Positions 1-10,581 of a stretch of DNA of 64,000 nt are shown one piece after another. Location: positions 126,863,394-126,927,393 of the forward strand of contig CM070876.1 of NCBI GenBank assembly GCA_036365515.1, given 5' to 3'. This DNA comes from Torymus aiolomorphi. Its lineage: Eukaryota > Arthropoda > Insecta > Hymenoptera > Torymidae. The notes below the pieces were generated by a model. That model saw only the letters and a program-made list of their open reading frames with translations, had not been told where the DNA came from and did not search any database. The position numbers and the translations under genes are program-made. Numbering within the stretch: position 1 is the first letter of the stretch; every line of letters starts with the position of its first letter.

Positions 1-1202
1 TTATTTATTAAGAAAATATGGCCGCAATGACGGTTATTCGGCCCGTTTGCCTTGGCGTCCCCAAAATGGCTGCTTCCGTCGACTGGCCGGCTCTCCGCTA
101 TTGAATCTGAAAAAGTAACACAAGACCGCGATCGAGATATTACTCGCGATAGCCATTACTTCTCGATAGCAACTCTGCTAGTCCCGATTTATCCTACTAC
201 TCGATTCCTACTACAACACGACACGAACCTGCAACACTAATTCTCGCAATACTCCTTCACCTTTCCGACTTGAATATTACTCACGTGATGCAACGGCAAC
301 TGTTAGGTGTAACCTTCAACTATTCCACTACCTTCGTACTTGCGCCACAAGAAATCTCTCCTAACCAAACTGACACTATGACTCTGGAGAGAAATGCGAC
401 TGCTCGCGGTGGAATCCGTTGACGAAGAGAACGCGTTTTCCGGCTCCTCAAAACTCAAACCCTGCATTCATCCCCTCCCGGCCTCGATTCACTGTTCATT
501 GGTTCTTAACTACGCGCTTTGTCCTAATTTCATTAAAGTCCATGACTTGCTATGTCTTTGAGTCATGATAGGCTAAACTAATAGCATGCGCGCTATCTAT
601 TCTGCCCGTTGCGCCACCCACCAACCTGCGCCCGCGACGCGTATCCTATCTATTGCTATACTACCTCTATGCCCATGCTCTAATCTAATCTACTCCCTCT
701 CTGGCTCTCTCTATTCCCATGCGCGCCTGTCTCTCCTATGTTCCCTCTCCCGGCCGGCGTATCGCTATTGCTGCGCGCCCGTCTCGGCCGGCACTCTCTC
801 TCCTCCCGTTTGCTATCGCTCCCACCATTTCATATGCGCGAGCGAACTGCGCGGCGCTCAGTCTGTGCTCGCTCCGCTATCATTCGCTTCGCGCTCTCCC
901 GCGGTCGGCTCTCGCTACCGCTCACCGCGTGGCTTGGCCCTCTCGTGCGCCTGCCCTCTCTCGGCCCCTTCCCCCTCGCGTCTCTCTCTCTCGCGTGTTC
1001 TCGCGACTGTGCTCTAGGTTGCGCGACTCTCCAGAGCGTGCGGCCCCCTCTCCATGTCCCTCGTTCTTTTCGCGTCCTCGACCCGGTGTTGCATACGTGT
1101 GTGTACACCAGTGTATTCACTGCTTGCTCTGCGCACTCGGCGACGACAACAACAACAAGGCATTGCTCATGAGTAGCTGCCTGTGACTCTGTCACAATGA
1201 TA
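1..1202. other. GC-rich, CT-rich stretch without a supported gene
   Basis: The first 580 bases are mixed composition. From about 590 to 1150 the strand is strongly pyrimidine-rich (runs of CTCTC, CGCGCC). Long open frames exist on both strands here, but they overlap one another and are Ser/Leu/Arg/Pro-rich, as biased composition produces, and none shows a domain. Similar CT/GC-rich islands recur at about 21180-21450 and 58030-58440. This could be a host promoter or CpG island, or a decayed LTR; nothing visible decides. Confidence 0.4.
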
Positions 1203-1988
1203 ACATCATTGGAGTTATAAGTTTCTAAAAAAAAAAAACGTGTTTGTTTTTGATGATAACTAAAGAACCGTGATAGATAGAAAATTAATTTTTTTAGAAA
1301 ATATAGGTATTTTAATTCTCTTTCGAATGTCACCCACCTCATTCAGATACATAGAGCCTTTCTCGAGAAATTACGATTTTAAAAAAAATGTCAAAAAATT
1401 TTTAACCTCAAATAACTCTGAAATTTATGGACCAATCATTTTTCCCAAAGAACTCGACCGAGAACTATAAAAAATCTACCTCTAAAAGGAATTTTGAAGC
1501 CATTAAGTCAATTTTACTCTTGTAATCGTTGGACATACAAAACTGATATTTTTCATTTTTCAATTTTTTACTCAAAATCTGGCCTACAGAATGCATTCAA
1601 ATTTTAACAGATTATAGATTTTTATATTCTGTATTATCATGATTTTTCTCAAAAAAATTGATCGTTAAGTTTAGGAGTTATAAGCTTCTAAAAAAAACAC
1701 GTTTTTGTTAATAACAAAAGAACTGTGATAGCTAGAAACTTTTTTTTTTTAGAAAATACAGGTATTTTAATCCTCTTTCGAACGCTGCCCATCAGATTCG
1801 AATAACTCGATCCTATCATTTAAAAAAATTAAAAAACAGTTATGAGAAAATCGATAATTTGAAAAAAAAACAAAAACGCATCGCCCCAATCAAAAAACAG
1901 ATTTTTGACCCGCCATCACGCAAAAAAAAAACAAAAAAAAATGAGACCTGTCCGGTCAAAATCGACCGAGTAGAAGCTGAGATCCAGG

Positions 1989-2043
<55 letters not shown>

Positions 2044-2127
2044 ACACACATACACACACACGCGCGCGCGCGCGCGCACACACACACACACACAGACACA
2101 CACACACACACACATACACACACACAG

Positions 2128-2186
<59 letters not shown>

Positions 2187-2311
2187 CACATCCATACAGA
2201 CATTTTTCAAAAACCATGTATTTTGATTCCTAACACCTCGGAACACAATTATAACATTTTTTTACAACAAATCAAAAATTTACTATCACAAAGCTTCCTC
2301 TAGGAGGAAGC
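1203..2311 (+). repeat. Dispersed repeat family R, copy 1 (uninterrupted)
   Basis: Starts near ACATCATTGGAGTTAT and ends with the hairpin GCTTCCTC-TAG-GAGGAAGC. The same ordered blocks recur at 24013-29711 and 29712-30688. Inside are two related sub-blocks of about 450 bp, each carrying an ACGTTTTTGTT...AAGAACYGTGATAG motif. Then come a stretch with GACCTGTCCGGTCAAAATCG, a long (AC)n tract, CATACAGACATTTTTCAAAA, and the terminal hairpin. No coding capacity is seen. This copy has an uninterrupted (AC)n tract and so serves as an 'empty site' for the LINE that entered the tract of copy 2. Probably a non-autonomous mobile element or dispersed satellite. Confidence 0.8.
1991..2190. repeat. (AC)n microsatellite, interrupted
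   Basis: About 200 bp of ACACAC with scattered interruptions (ATACAC, CGCGCG, CAGACAC). It forms the core of repeat R copy 1. The Thr-His and Cys-Val open frames across it are artefacts of the dinucleotide repeat. Confidence 0.95.
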
Positions 2312-3330
2312 AAAAACCAAAACACTTCTAATTGGTTGAATCTCGGACAACAATTTACAGAGAAGATGCAGGCATTCGAAAGTTGTAAAGGAGCAAAAGA
2401 AATCAGAGAAATAAAAGAAAACAGAAGACAACAAAAAGGTTTTAGTAGCGATGTGCAATAAAACACAAGGGCAATTATATATAGGGATAACAAAAAGGTG
2501 ACATATGTATGTGTATATTAATATTTGAATATAGTATTTTGGTATATATAGGTATGTCTATTTGGGGAAAAATAAAAGGGGTAATATACACAGTGTAATA
2601 TATTTCAGGGTAATATTACTGTAGTAATAATTGCAAGTCTGTTTATATATGTAAACTTATGGAGCAGGCACGTGTGTTCTACCCAAAGGTGTTAAAACAA
2701 GGTGACTGGCCCGAATACTTAAAAGGGCCTTTACTCCTACCAATTATTAGGCTCTTCGTCAACAATACGTATCACACGAGCAGCTAAACAGCAACCGATA
2801 TGCCCGAATCAAGGCTACGAAGAACGGTTAGAAAAAGTCTAAATTCAAAAATATAATAGAAATTTCGGTGAATTATGCGCGCACAAACACTGACGCTGCG
2901 AGCAGTTGACACGCAAATGACTTCTATAAGTTGAAAAGTTTGAAAAACATCAAATATGGATTTTCGCGGAAATTCCTCAGGGTAACAGCATAGTGAGGTT
3001 AGAGCGACTAAACCCGCTCTGCCACCAAATTTTGTTACGTGAGAGTCACAATTAAGATGACGCACACGTAACTTCGATCGTTTCTTTCGAAATTACCGAT
3101 TTCTGGTTGTTACTCTCGGGGCATCTGTCATCCCCGCTTCGATGGTACCTTAACTGCACTATTACTTCGGCCTTAAACTCCCATAAGTATAAGGCTATAT
3201 GAGGATTTCGTACAAAAGGGAAAGAACATGTATGGTAGTTAGAGAGAATTCGGCACAATAACCAATTTATTAATGTAATATTTATTATGTCCCTTATTCT
3301 AATGCAATTTTGTTTGCATTTTAGGTATGG
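2312..3330. other. AT-rich intergenic DNA, nothing recognised
   Basis: Mostly AT-rich, with short local echoes of GGTAATAT around 2580-2630. The open frames are short and show no motif. Confidence 0.5.
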
Positions 3331-3333
3331 CTG

Positions 3334-3384
<51 letters not shown>

Positions 3385-3614
3385 CTGCAACGGTTCGTTC
3401 CGGGACGTTTACACTGTACATCGCTGTTATTTCCGGGACGCGCTGTTTTTTCCGGGACGTCCCGGAAAATCTGTGTCTGCAACTGTTATTTCCGGGACGT
3501 GGTATTAGTCCCACACCCCAGGGATATTATTTCTTTAGTCACGCGCTTATATAGGGAACTCTGAAGAGATAAACTATAGGACCCTGTAGATTACCAGAAA
3601 TAACGTTTATAGGT

Positions 3615-3652
<38 letters not shown>

Positions 3653-3668
3653 CTATATTATATAGTTG
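3331..3668 (+). repeat. Iterated-word cassette, copy 1 (word TTCCGGGAC)
   Basis: Bounded on both sides by (TA)n tracts (about 3337-3380 and 3618-3650). Between them the word TTCCGGGAC occurs four times in direct orientation. One of these continues into an inverted copy, making a perfect 22-bp palindrome centred near 3460. Then follows the block GGGATATTATTTCTTTAGTC (3521-3540), which is shared with the copies at 8046 and 15509. The cassette ends with CTATATTATATAGTTGTAA, also present at the end of copy 3. No coding capacity. Confidence 0.75.
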
Positions 3669-3679
3669 TAAAGGCAAAA

Positions 3680-3870
3680 ATGGGTACCTACCCCCTCCAC
3701 CACCTCCACCCCCCTCCACTACCTTCCACCCCCATCCACGCCCCTCCACCACTCCTCCACTTTTTACCGTTAAATTCTTTCAAATTTTACGTTAATTTAA
3801 AGGGTGACTGCCCCCCCCCCCCCCCACCCCCCCTATACGACCCCTCCACCTACCCCTCTACATACCCCCC
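3680..3870. repeat. C-rich simple tract after cassette copy 1
   Basis: CCTCCACC-type simple sequence plus a run of about 15 C near 3811-3825. The minus strand has many runs of three or more G and could form G-quadruplexes. An equivalent C-rich tract follows cassette copy 3 at 15880-16100. Confidence 0.7.
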
Positions 3871-3924
3871 CACCAACTCGCTACAACTAAACTCTTATAG
3901 ATATGTTGCAGAAAATTGTATATA

Positions 3925-6900
3925 GGGGGTATCGAGATTCGCTGATTAGGAATCTGAACTCAGATTTTGAAAATTCAAAATAGCGGAACGAAAATGTCTG
4001 CCGCATATTGAAATATTACTGAATTTTGCTGATAATTGTATATACGGGATTTCTGGATTCGATTATTACGAATCTGAGCTTAGATTTTAAAAATTGAATA
4101 TAGCGGCAAAATATTTAAATAATACTGGATTTTGCTAATAATTGTATTTAGGGGATTACTAGATTACGAATCTCAACTCAGATTTTCAGAATTCAAAATG
4201 GCGGATCGAAGATGTCGGCCACATATTGAAATATTACTGTATTTTGTTGAAAATTGTATATAAGGATCTTTTGGAGTCGCTTATTACAAATCTGAACTCA
4301 GATTAAGAACTTTCAAAATAGCGCATTCAAAGATGGTGGTCAAATATTGAAATATTATTAGATTTTGCTGAAATTTGTATTACCTTAATACGGGATTTTT
4401 GGTTTCGCTGATTAGGAATCTGAACATATATTGCGATAATTCAGACTGGTGGACGCAAGATCGCTAACAGAAATTGAAATTTTACTCGATTTTGCTGAAA
4501 ATTGTATATAAGGAATATGTGGATTAGCAGATTACGAATCACAACTCATATTTTCAGAATTCAAAATGGCTGATCGGAGATGGAGGTGAAATATTCAAAT
4601 ACTACTGGATTTGCTGAAAATTGTATAAAAGGGATTTCTGGATTCGCTGATTACGAATCTGAACTTAGATTTTAAAAATTAAAAATGGCGGTAAAATATT
4701 TAAATAATACTGGATTTTACTAATAATTGTATTTAGTGGATTACTAGATTACGAATCTCAACTCAGATTTTCAGAATGCAAAATGGCGGATCGAAGATGA
4801 CGGCCACATATTGAAATATTACTGTATTTTGTTGAAAATTGTATATAAGGAGTTTTTGGAGTCGCTTAATACAAATCTGAACTCAGATTAAGAACATTCA
4901 AAATGGCGGATTCGAAAATGGTGGTCAAATATTGAAATATTATTGGATTTTGCTGAAATTGTATATACGGAATTTTTGGTTTCGCTGATTAGGAATCTGA
5001 ACATATATTGTGATAATTCAGACTGGTGGACGCAAGATCGCTAACAAAAATTGAAATTTTACTCGATTTTGCTGAAAATTGTATATAAGGAATATGTGGA
5101 TTCGCAGATTACGAATCCCAACTCAGATTTTCAGAATTCAAAATGGCTGATCGAAGATGGCGGCGAAATATTCAAAAACTACTAGAATTTGCTGAAAATT
5201 TTATATACGGAGTATGTGGATTCGGTTATTACGAATCACAACTCAGATTTTCAGAATTCAAAATGGCTGATCGAAGATGGAGGCAAAATATTCAAAAACT
5301 ACTGGAATTTGGTGAAAATTGTATATAAGGGGTATGTGGATTCGCTGATTACGAATCACAACTCAGATTTTCAGAATTCAAAATGGCTGATCGAAGATGA
5401 AGGCGAAATATTCAAATACTTCTGGATTTGCTGATAATTGTATAAAAGGGATTTCTGGATACGCTGATTACGAATCTGAACTCAGATTTTCAGAATTCAA
5501 AATGGCGGATTCGAAGATGGTGGTCAAATATTGAAATATTATTGGATTTTGCTGAAAATTGTATATACCGGATTTTTGGTTTCGCTGATTATGAATCTGA
5601 ACATATGTTTTGAAAATTCAGTCTGGTGGACCCAATATAACTAACAAAAATTGAAATTTTACTCGAGTTTGCTAAAAATTGTCTAAAGTGGGTTTCCAGA
5701 TTCGGCAATTAGGAATCGTAACTCATATTTTGAAAATTCAAAATAGAGGCCCCAAGATGGATTCCAAAAATTGAAATATTAATAGATTTTGCTGAAAATT
5801 GTATATACGGGATTTCTGAATTCGATTATGACGGATCTGAACTAAGATTTTAAAAATTCAAAATGGGGGCAAAATATTTAAATTATACTGGCTTTTGCTA
5901 AAAATTGTATATAGGAGGTTTCTATATTCGCTGATTATGAATCTGAACTCAGATTTTCAGAATTCAAAATGGTTGATCGCAAATGGAAGCCAAATATTCA
6001 AATATCATTGGATTTTGCTGAAAATTGTACATAGGCGTATCTGGATTCGCTGATTATGAATCTGAACTCAGATTTTGAAAATTCAAAATATAAGACCCAA
6101 GATGACGGCCAAAAATTGAAATTTTACCGGAATTTCCTAAAAATTGTATATTATGGGTTTCCGGATTTGCTGATTAGGAATCTGAAATCAGATTTTGTAA
6201 ATACAAAATGGCTGCCAAAAATTGAAATATTACTGGATTTTGCTGAAAATTGTATATTGGGTATTTTGATTCACTGATTATGAATTCGAACTCAGATTTT
6301 CAGAATTCGAAATGGCGCATCGAAGATGGAGGCCAAATATTCAAATATCACTGGATTTCGCTGAAAATTGTATACAGGGAACCCATCTGGATTCGCTGAT
6401 TACGAATCTGAACTCATATTTTGCCAATTCAAAATGGCTGCCAAATATTGAAATATTACTGAATTTTACAATTGCATATGGGAAATTTCTGGATTCGCAT
6501 GATGATGAATCAGAATTCAGATTATGAAACTTCAAAATGGCATACCCAAGATGGCGGCCAAAAATTGAACTTTTCTGTTTTGCTAAAAACTGAATATACT
6601 GAATTTCTGGATTCGCTGATTACGAATATGAACTCAGATTTTAAAAATTCAAAATGGCAGTAAAATATTGAAATAATATTGGATTTTGCAAAAAAATTGT
6701 ATGTATGGGGTTTTCGAATTAGCTGATTACGAATCTGAACTCAGATATTGAAAATTCAAAATGGCGGAACGAAAATGTCTGCTACGTATTGAAATATTAC
6801 TGAATTTTTCTGAAAATTGTATATACACGGAAAGAAGCATTCAGAGCTATAGGCCGTGAGTTATAACAGAGTAAGCGGGTACCTTCTCTGCCATCGTGTG

Positions 6901-7775
6901 ACGGCGCGACATTCAGGCATGTCAACGATGGTCTCTAGGCAACGCTATACGGGGTGACTGCCGCAGTCGTCAGACGTGCCACTCACGCTTGCTGCCGTGC
7001 GCGTTAAAGTTTCAACTCAGTGATAGTCACGGCCTACAGCCGTGTCACACGAGCACCGTTCATCGAAATGACCACAGTCACAGTCATAGACGCATAAGTC
7101 ACGACATCCGGCGATGCTATATGGCTCGCTATTTTTTTCTTGCGCGTCACGGGCTACAGCTGTGAATTCTTCTTTCCGTATACGGGATTTCTGAACTCAG
7201 ATTTTCAGAATTCAAAATGGTTGATCGCAAATGGAGGCCAAATATTCAAATATCATTGGATTTTGCTGAAAATTGTACATAGGCGTATCTGGATTCGCTG
7301 ATTATGAATCTGAACTCAGATTTTCAGAATTCCAAATTGCCAATCGATAATGGCTGTTACATATTGAAATATTACTGGATTTTGCTGAAAATTGTATATA
7401 CGGGATTTCTGGATTCGATTATTACGAATCTGAACTCAGATTTTAAAAATTGAAAATGGCTGCAAAATATTTAAATAATACTGGATTTTGCTAATAATTT
7501 TATGTAGGGGATTTGTAGATTACGAATCTCAACTCAGATTTTCAGAATTCAAAATGGCGGATCTAAGATGTCGGACACATATTGAAATATTATTGGATTT
7601 TGCTGAAAATTTTAATTCAAACTGGTGGACCTAAGATGACTAACAAAAATTGACATTTTACTCGAGTTTGTTAAAAATTGTATATAGTGAGTTTCCGGAT
7701 TCGCTGATTAGGAATCTGAACTCAGATTTTGTAAATATAAAATGGCGGCCAAAAATTGAAATATTACTGGATTTT
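3925..7775. repeat. Tandem satellite, ~120-bp monomer, with higher-order units
   Basis: About thirty diverged tandem copies. Each carries the landmarks GATTACGAATCTGAACTCAG, then TTCAAAATGGC, then TTGAAATATTACTGGATTTT and GAAAATTGTATATA. Landmark-to-landmark distances measured by eye are about 120 bp (for example 3951 to 4071, 4169 to 4289, 4417 to 4537). A five-monomer block recurs with a 585-bp offset (4144 versus 4729). The array is interrupted at 6827-7179 by a MITE. Short open frames in it are by-products of the monomer. Confidence 0.92.
6827..7179. mobile_element. MITE of 353 bp inserted in the satellite
   Basis: The outer ends are inverted repeats of about 33 bp beginning ACGGAAAGAAG and reading inward to ...TAGSCCGTGA, with a few mismatches. 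It is flanked by ATAC on both sides (6823-6826 and 7180-7183). Removing the element and one ATAC restores GTATATACGGGATTTCTG, the satellite consensus at that point, so both ends and the 4-bp target duplication are well defined. The interior is GC-rich, with no open frame, so it must be moved in trans. The superfamily is not assigned. Confidence 0.85.
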
Positions 7776-8045
7776 ATAATCAATAAGTTACAAATAAAAT
7801 CAGAGCTGACGTAATGAACTACATATATATTATGCATTATTTTGATAAATATAATATACTTAGTATTTTAAAAATTAATTAATGTTAAGTATAATGTTTT
7901 TAAAAAACATTACAGAACTTTTAAATAAAAAAATAAGTGTTTCATGATATTATGTAATAGAAGATTATCCTCATTCATTATTATTAATATTTATCTCTAA
8001 TAATGGGGGTTGGCGAGCGGAGCGAGCAGGGGGCGAAGCCCCCCT
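7776..8045. other. AT-rich DNA ending in a GC-rich hairpin motif
   Basis: Ordinary AT-rich sequence to about 8005. Then GGCGAGCGGAGCGAGC is followed by GGGGGCGAAGCCCCC, a strong hairpin. GAGCGAGC/GAAGCCC words of this kind are common in insect repeat DNA as I remember it, but I cannot assign it to an element. Confidence 0.4.
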
Positions 8046-8400
8046 AGTGTGTATTTATATATATTTCTGTTCACTGCTATGTTTCAGGACATTTGCATGT
8101 TTTCAGGACTGTACTGAATTAGGAATATGTTTACCGCTACCTTACAGGACATTTTTGTATTATTCAGGACATTTAGGGTTTCTTTCACAACGTTTTTTTC
8201 CGTAAAATTTTTCCGAAATCAACGTAAAATATTGCGGAACTGAAAGGGGGCGCCGCAGGCGTCGTGGCGTTAGTCAACACCCTGAGGGATATTATTTCTT
8301 TAGTCACTTATATACTGTTTAACGTTTTATACCTACTTCTATTGCAGAAAACCTGTAGGTATCCTGGAAGGTAGCGGTGTACTAAGTTATATATATATAT
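8046..8400 (+). repeat. Iterated-word cassette, copy 2 (word TTCAGGACATTT)
   Basis: Short TA-rich ends (8052-8062 and 8388-8400). The word CAGGAC recurs four times between 8084 and 8170, usually as TTCAGGACATTT. The block GAGGGATATTATTTCTTTAG (8284-8303) is shared with copies 1 and 3. This is the most diverged copy: it lacks the central palindrome and the C-rich tract. No coding capacity. Confidence 0.55.
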
Positions 8401-10121
8401 GTTAATTCTGTAAGTGACCATTCCAACGACGCCTGACCTTAGACGAGTTACACTTTTATTAACAAGTTCGGTGCGGCGACAAGACACAAAAGTAATTAAT
8501 ACCTTTTTATTATTTTTCGAATATTTATGTATTCTTATTTTATAGTTTCAGTCAACCAAAGATAAATTAGTCCTTTCTTATAGTCTATAATTACATGAAG
8601 TGAAACAATTAAAGGAATTGTTAGCTTTTGTTACTTGCTGCTATCAATTAAAAAGGAAAGATTTTCAATTAATTTCTGGTGAAATGTGTATCATGTCGCA
8701 CTTAACCTGTTAACATAATAAACCTTTATCAGATATAAAGTTATAAACTTGAATCAAATTTATCTATATTCAAGTAGCATTTACTTTTCTATGATGACAC
8801 ATATTTAACGGAATTTAGAACATTATATAAAATTCGCATAAGGCCAGAGTTACCTAAATACCAGTAGTTCTCAAAACAATACTAAATAACCAAAGCTCGC
8901 GCCACTAAAAGAGATTCAATAACATCATAGTACGTCTAACTTTAATTTTTCATATTACTGAATGAGAGATTAATGATAAACATTATATCTACCCATTTCC
9001 ATTGTTAACATATATTATATGACAGAACTATACAATATTACATTATCCAATAATTCTATTTGCCAAATATAACTCAAGTTTATAATTTTATAACGGTTCA
9101 TTTTAGTTGAACCAAAGGCATATTGTCGCCTAGAGAGCATTCGGTTCTCTTTATAAATAATTATTATGATTAAGTTATAAACTTACACATGAATAGAGTA
9201 TACAGACGTAGCCTTGGTTGTTGAGCGGCGCAATTAGGAGAATTAATTCATAGACTTCTGTTCTGGAGAGACGAGAAACTTTTTATTATCCGTGAGTTAT
9301 CAGATTTTAATCTCCTTTGCTCGTTCCCTTTCACATCCCTAAGATCCTTCCAAACAATAGACAGGGCTGGAAATCAGTAATGCAGATCCATTAGAGCTGG
9401 GATATGCATACAGGGCCTAATAAGATACCCTCACTGGGGATATTATAATATTCATGATCAACACCGGAACGTCGAGCCACTAGAATACACCAGAACAGTA
9501 ATATTGTTCTTGGCCACTTAGAATCCTTGGTGTAGAGGAAACACACAAAAGACGCATCGGTGTATGCGTGTGTGTGTGGGTACCAAACGAGCCTCCTTGT
9601 TGCACGAGCATCGCCGATCTGAAACAAAAAACGGAAAGGTAAAATACTACCACAAAGCATCTGCAGCCTTTGAAGAGTAGGACAAGGGTCGCTATGCAGA
9701 AAGCTACTCATCTGATAGTTACTCGGCTTCCTTTTTCCTGCCGTCCTCTTGTTTCTGTCAGCCTCCTCGTGTTTATTCTTCCGCTCTTTGCTCTCGGGCT
9801 CCGTCGTCTCTCTCGTCGCGTAAGGTTAGTTGCGCGCCCATGTGACCGCGTGCTCACTAGTCGCGCGACTCTATACACGCAAGACCGCGGTCTACCGCCG
9901 CAATAGCACTCGCGGCGGGGAACTCACATAAGGGTCAGCGTGTAATACTCGCGCGCGCCTAAAACATTTAGAGCCAATCACACGCGTACAGTCAGTGACT
10001 ACGCGTGCGCGCGTTCCGTTCTACGTCGGAGTCGATTTAACGCAATAACCAGGGCCGGGCCTTTCTTAAATAATTACACTCCTTCGATTCTGAACAATTA
10101 TAGGCAAATACTTATATATAT
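8401..10121. other. Intergenic DNA, nothing recognised
   Basis: 8401-9640 is AT-rich with no repeat or gene I can support. 9640-10060 is more GC-rich, with CGCG words, and is again without a domain. A 106-codon minus-strand frame at 9391-9711 has no recognisable feature. The right end is a short (TA)n tract, which became the target of the Gypsy insertion at 10122. Confidence 0.4.
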
Positions 10122-10566
10122 ATTTAGCGCGTGCTCTTCTATTGAGTTAGAAACAGAAACTAAGACTGTAGGATATCGTGGAACAGGATACGCACAATGA
10201 ACTAGTACTCGTAAGATAAAACTAATCAACTTTATTATCTGCAGACGTCGCGTTAACAATTAAAACTCAAAGGTATAAAAACTAATTAAGATTTCTTCTT
10301 TCTTCTTCGTCGTATCTTCTTCGTTGCGCGAACGATAAAGACCAGCTCGTGGCCGTGAGTACTGGTAAGCGAGCTCGTGATGCTGATGCTAGTCGTTCGG
10401 CGTTCCGACTAGCTCCTGCTGGTGCCGAGCGTCTTGGCGGGAAAACTCATCCTCCTCACACATTTCGGCGGGATACGGAAATTAGTAAATCGGGCGTGTG
10501 CGCAGGACCTGCTTCCTCCTGCCGTGCGGTGCTGCCCTCTGCTGAGACGGTGGGCGAACCGCCACA
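10122..10566 (-). repeat. 3' LTR of the CsRn1-type Gypsy element
   Basis: 445 bp. Read on the minus strand it begins TGTGGCGGTTCGCCCACC and ends ...GCGCTAAAT. It lacks 33 bp that the other LTR has after CCGACTAG. The pol reading frame runs 85 bp into it before stopping. Confidence 0.93.
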
Positions 10567-10581
10567 TCCACTCCCCCCCTA
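10567..10581 (-). promoter_or_regulatory. Polypurine tract of the CsRn1-type element
   Basis: On the minus strand TAGGGGGGGAGTGGA lies directly before the 3' LTR start (TGTGG). This is the expected plus-strand primer for LTR elements. Confidence 0.8.

Noticed and set aside
586..1342. Four overlapping open frames of 140-170 codons on both strands
   Set aside because: All lie over the same CT/GC-rich stretch, read as Ser/Leu/Arg/Pro-rich composition and have no domain; open frames on both strands are expected from the bias.
1840..2246. Thr-His and Cys-Val frames of 95-125 codons
   Set aside because: They are translations of the (AC)n/(GT)n microsatellite.
3680..3925. 81-codon Pro/His-rich frame
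   Set aside because: Reads through the C-rich simple tract only.
5143..6663. Short plus-strand frames with the repeated words FAENCI and NSDFQNSKW
   Set aside because: They translate the 120-bp satellite monomer; the frames differ between monomers and stops are frequent.
4000..6800. CRISPR array
   Set aside because: The repeats are contiguous ~120-bp satellite monomers without spacers, and the DNA is eukaryotic.
9391..9711. 106-codon minus-strand frame
   Set aside because: No motif, no homologous second copy in the window, no promoter or polyadenylation context.
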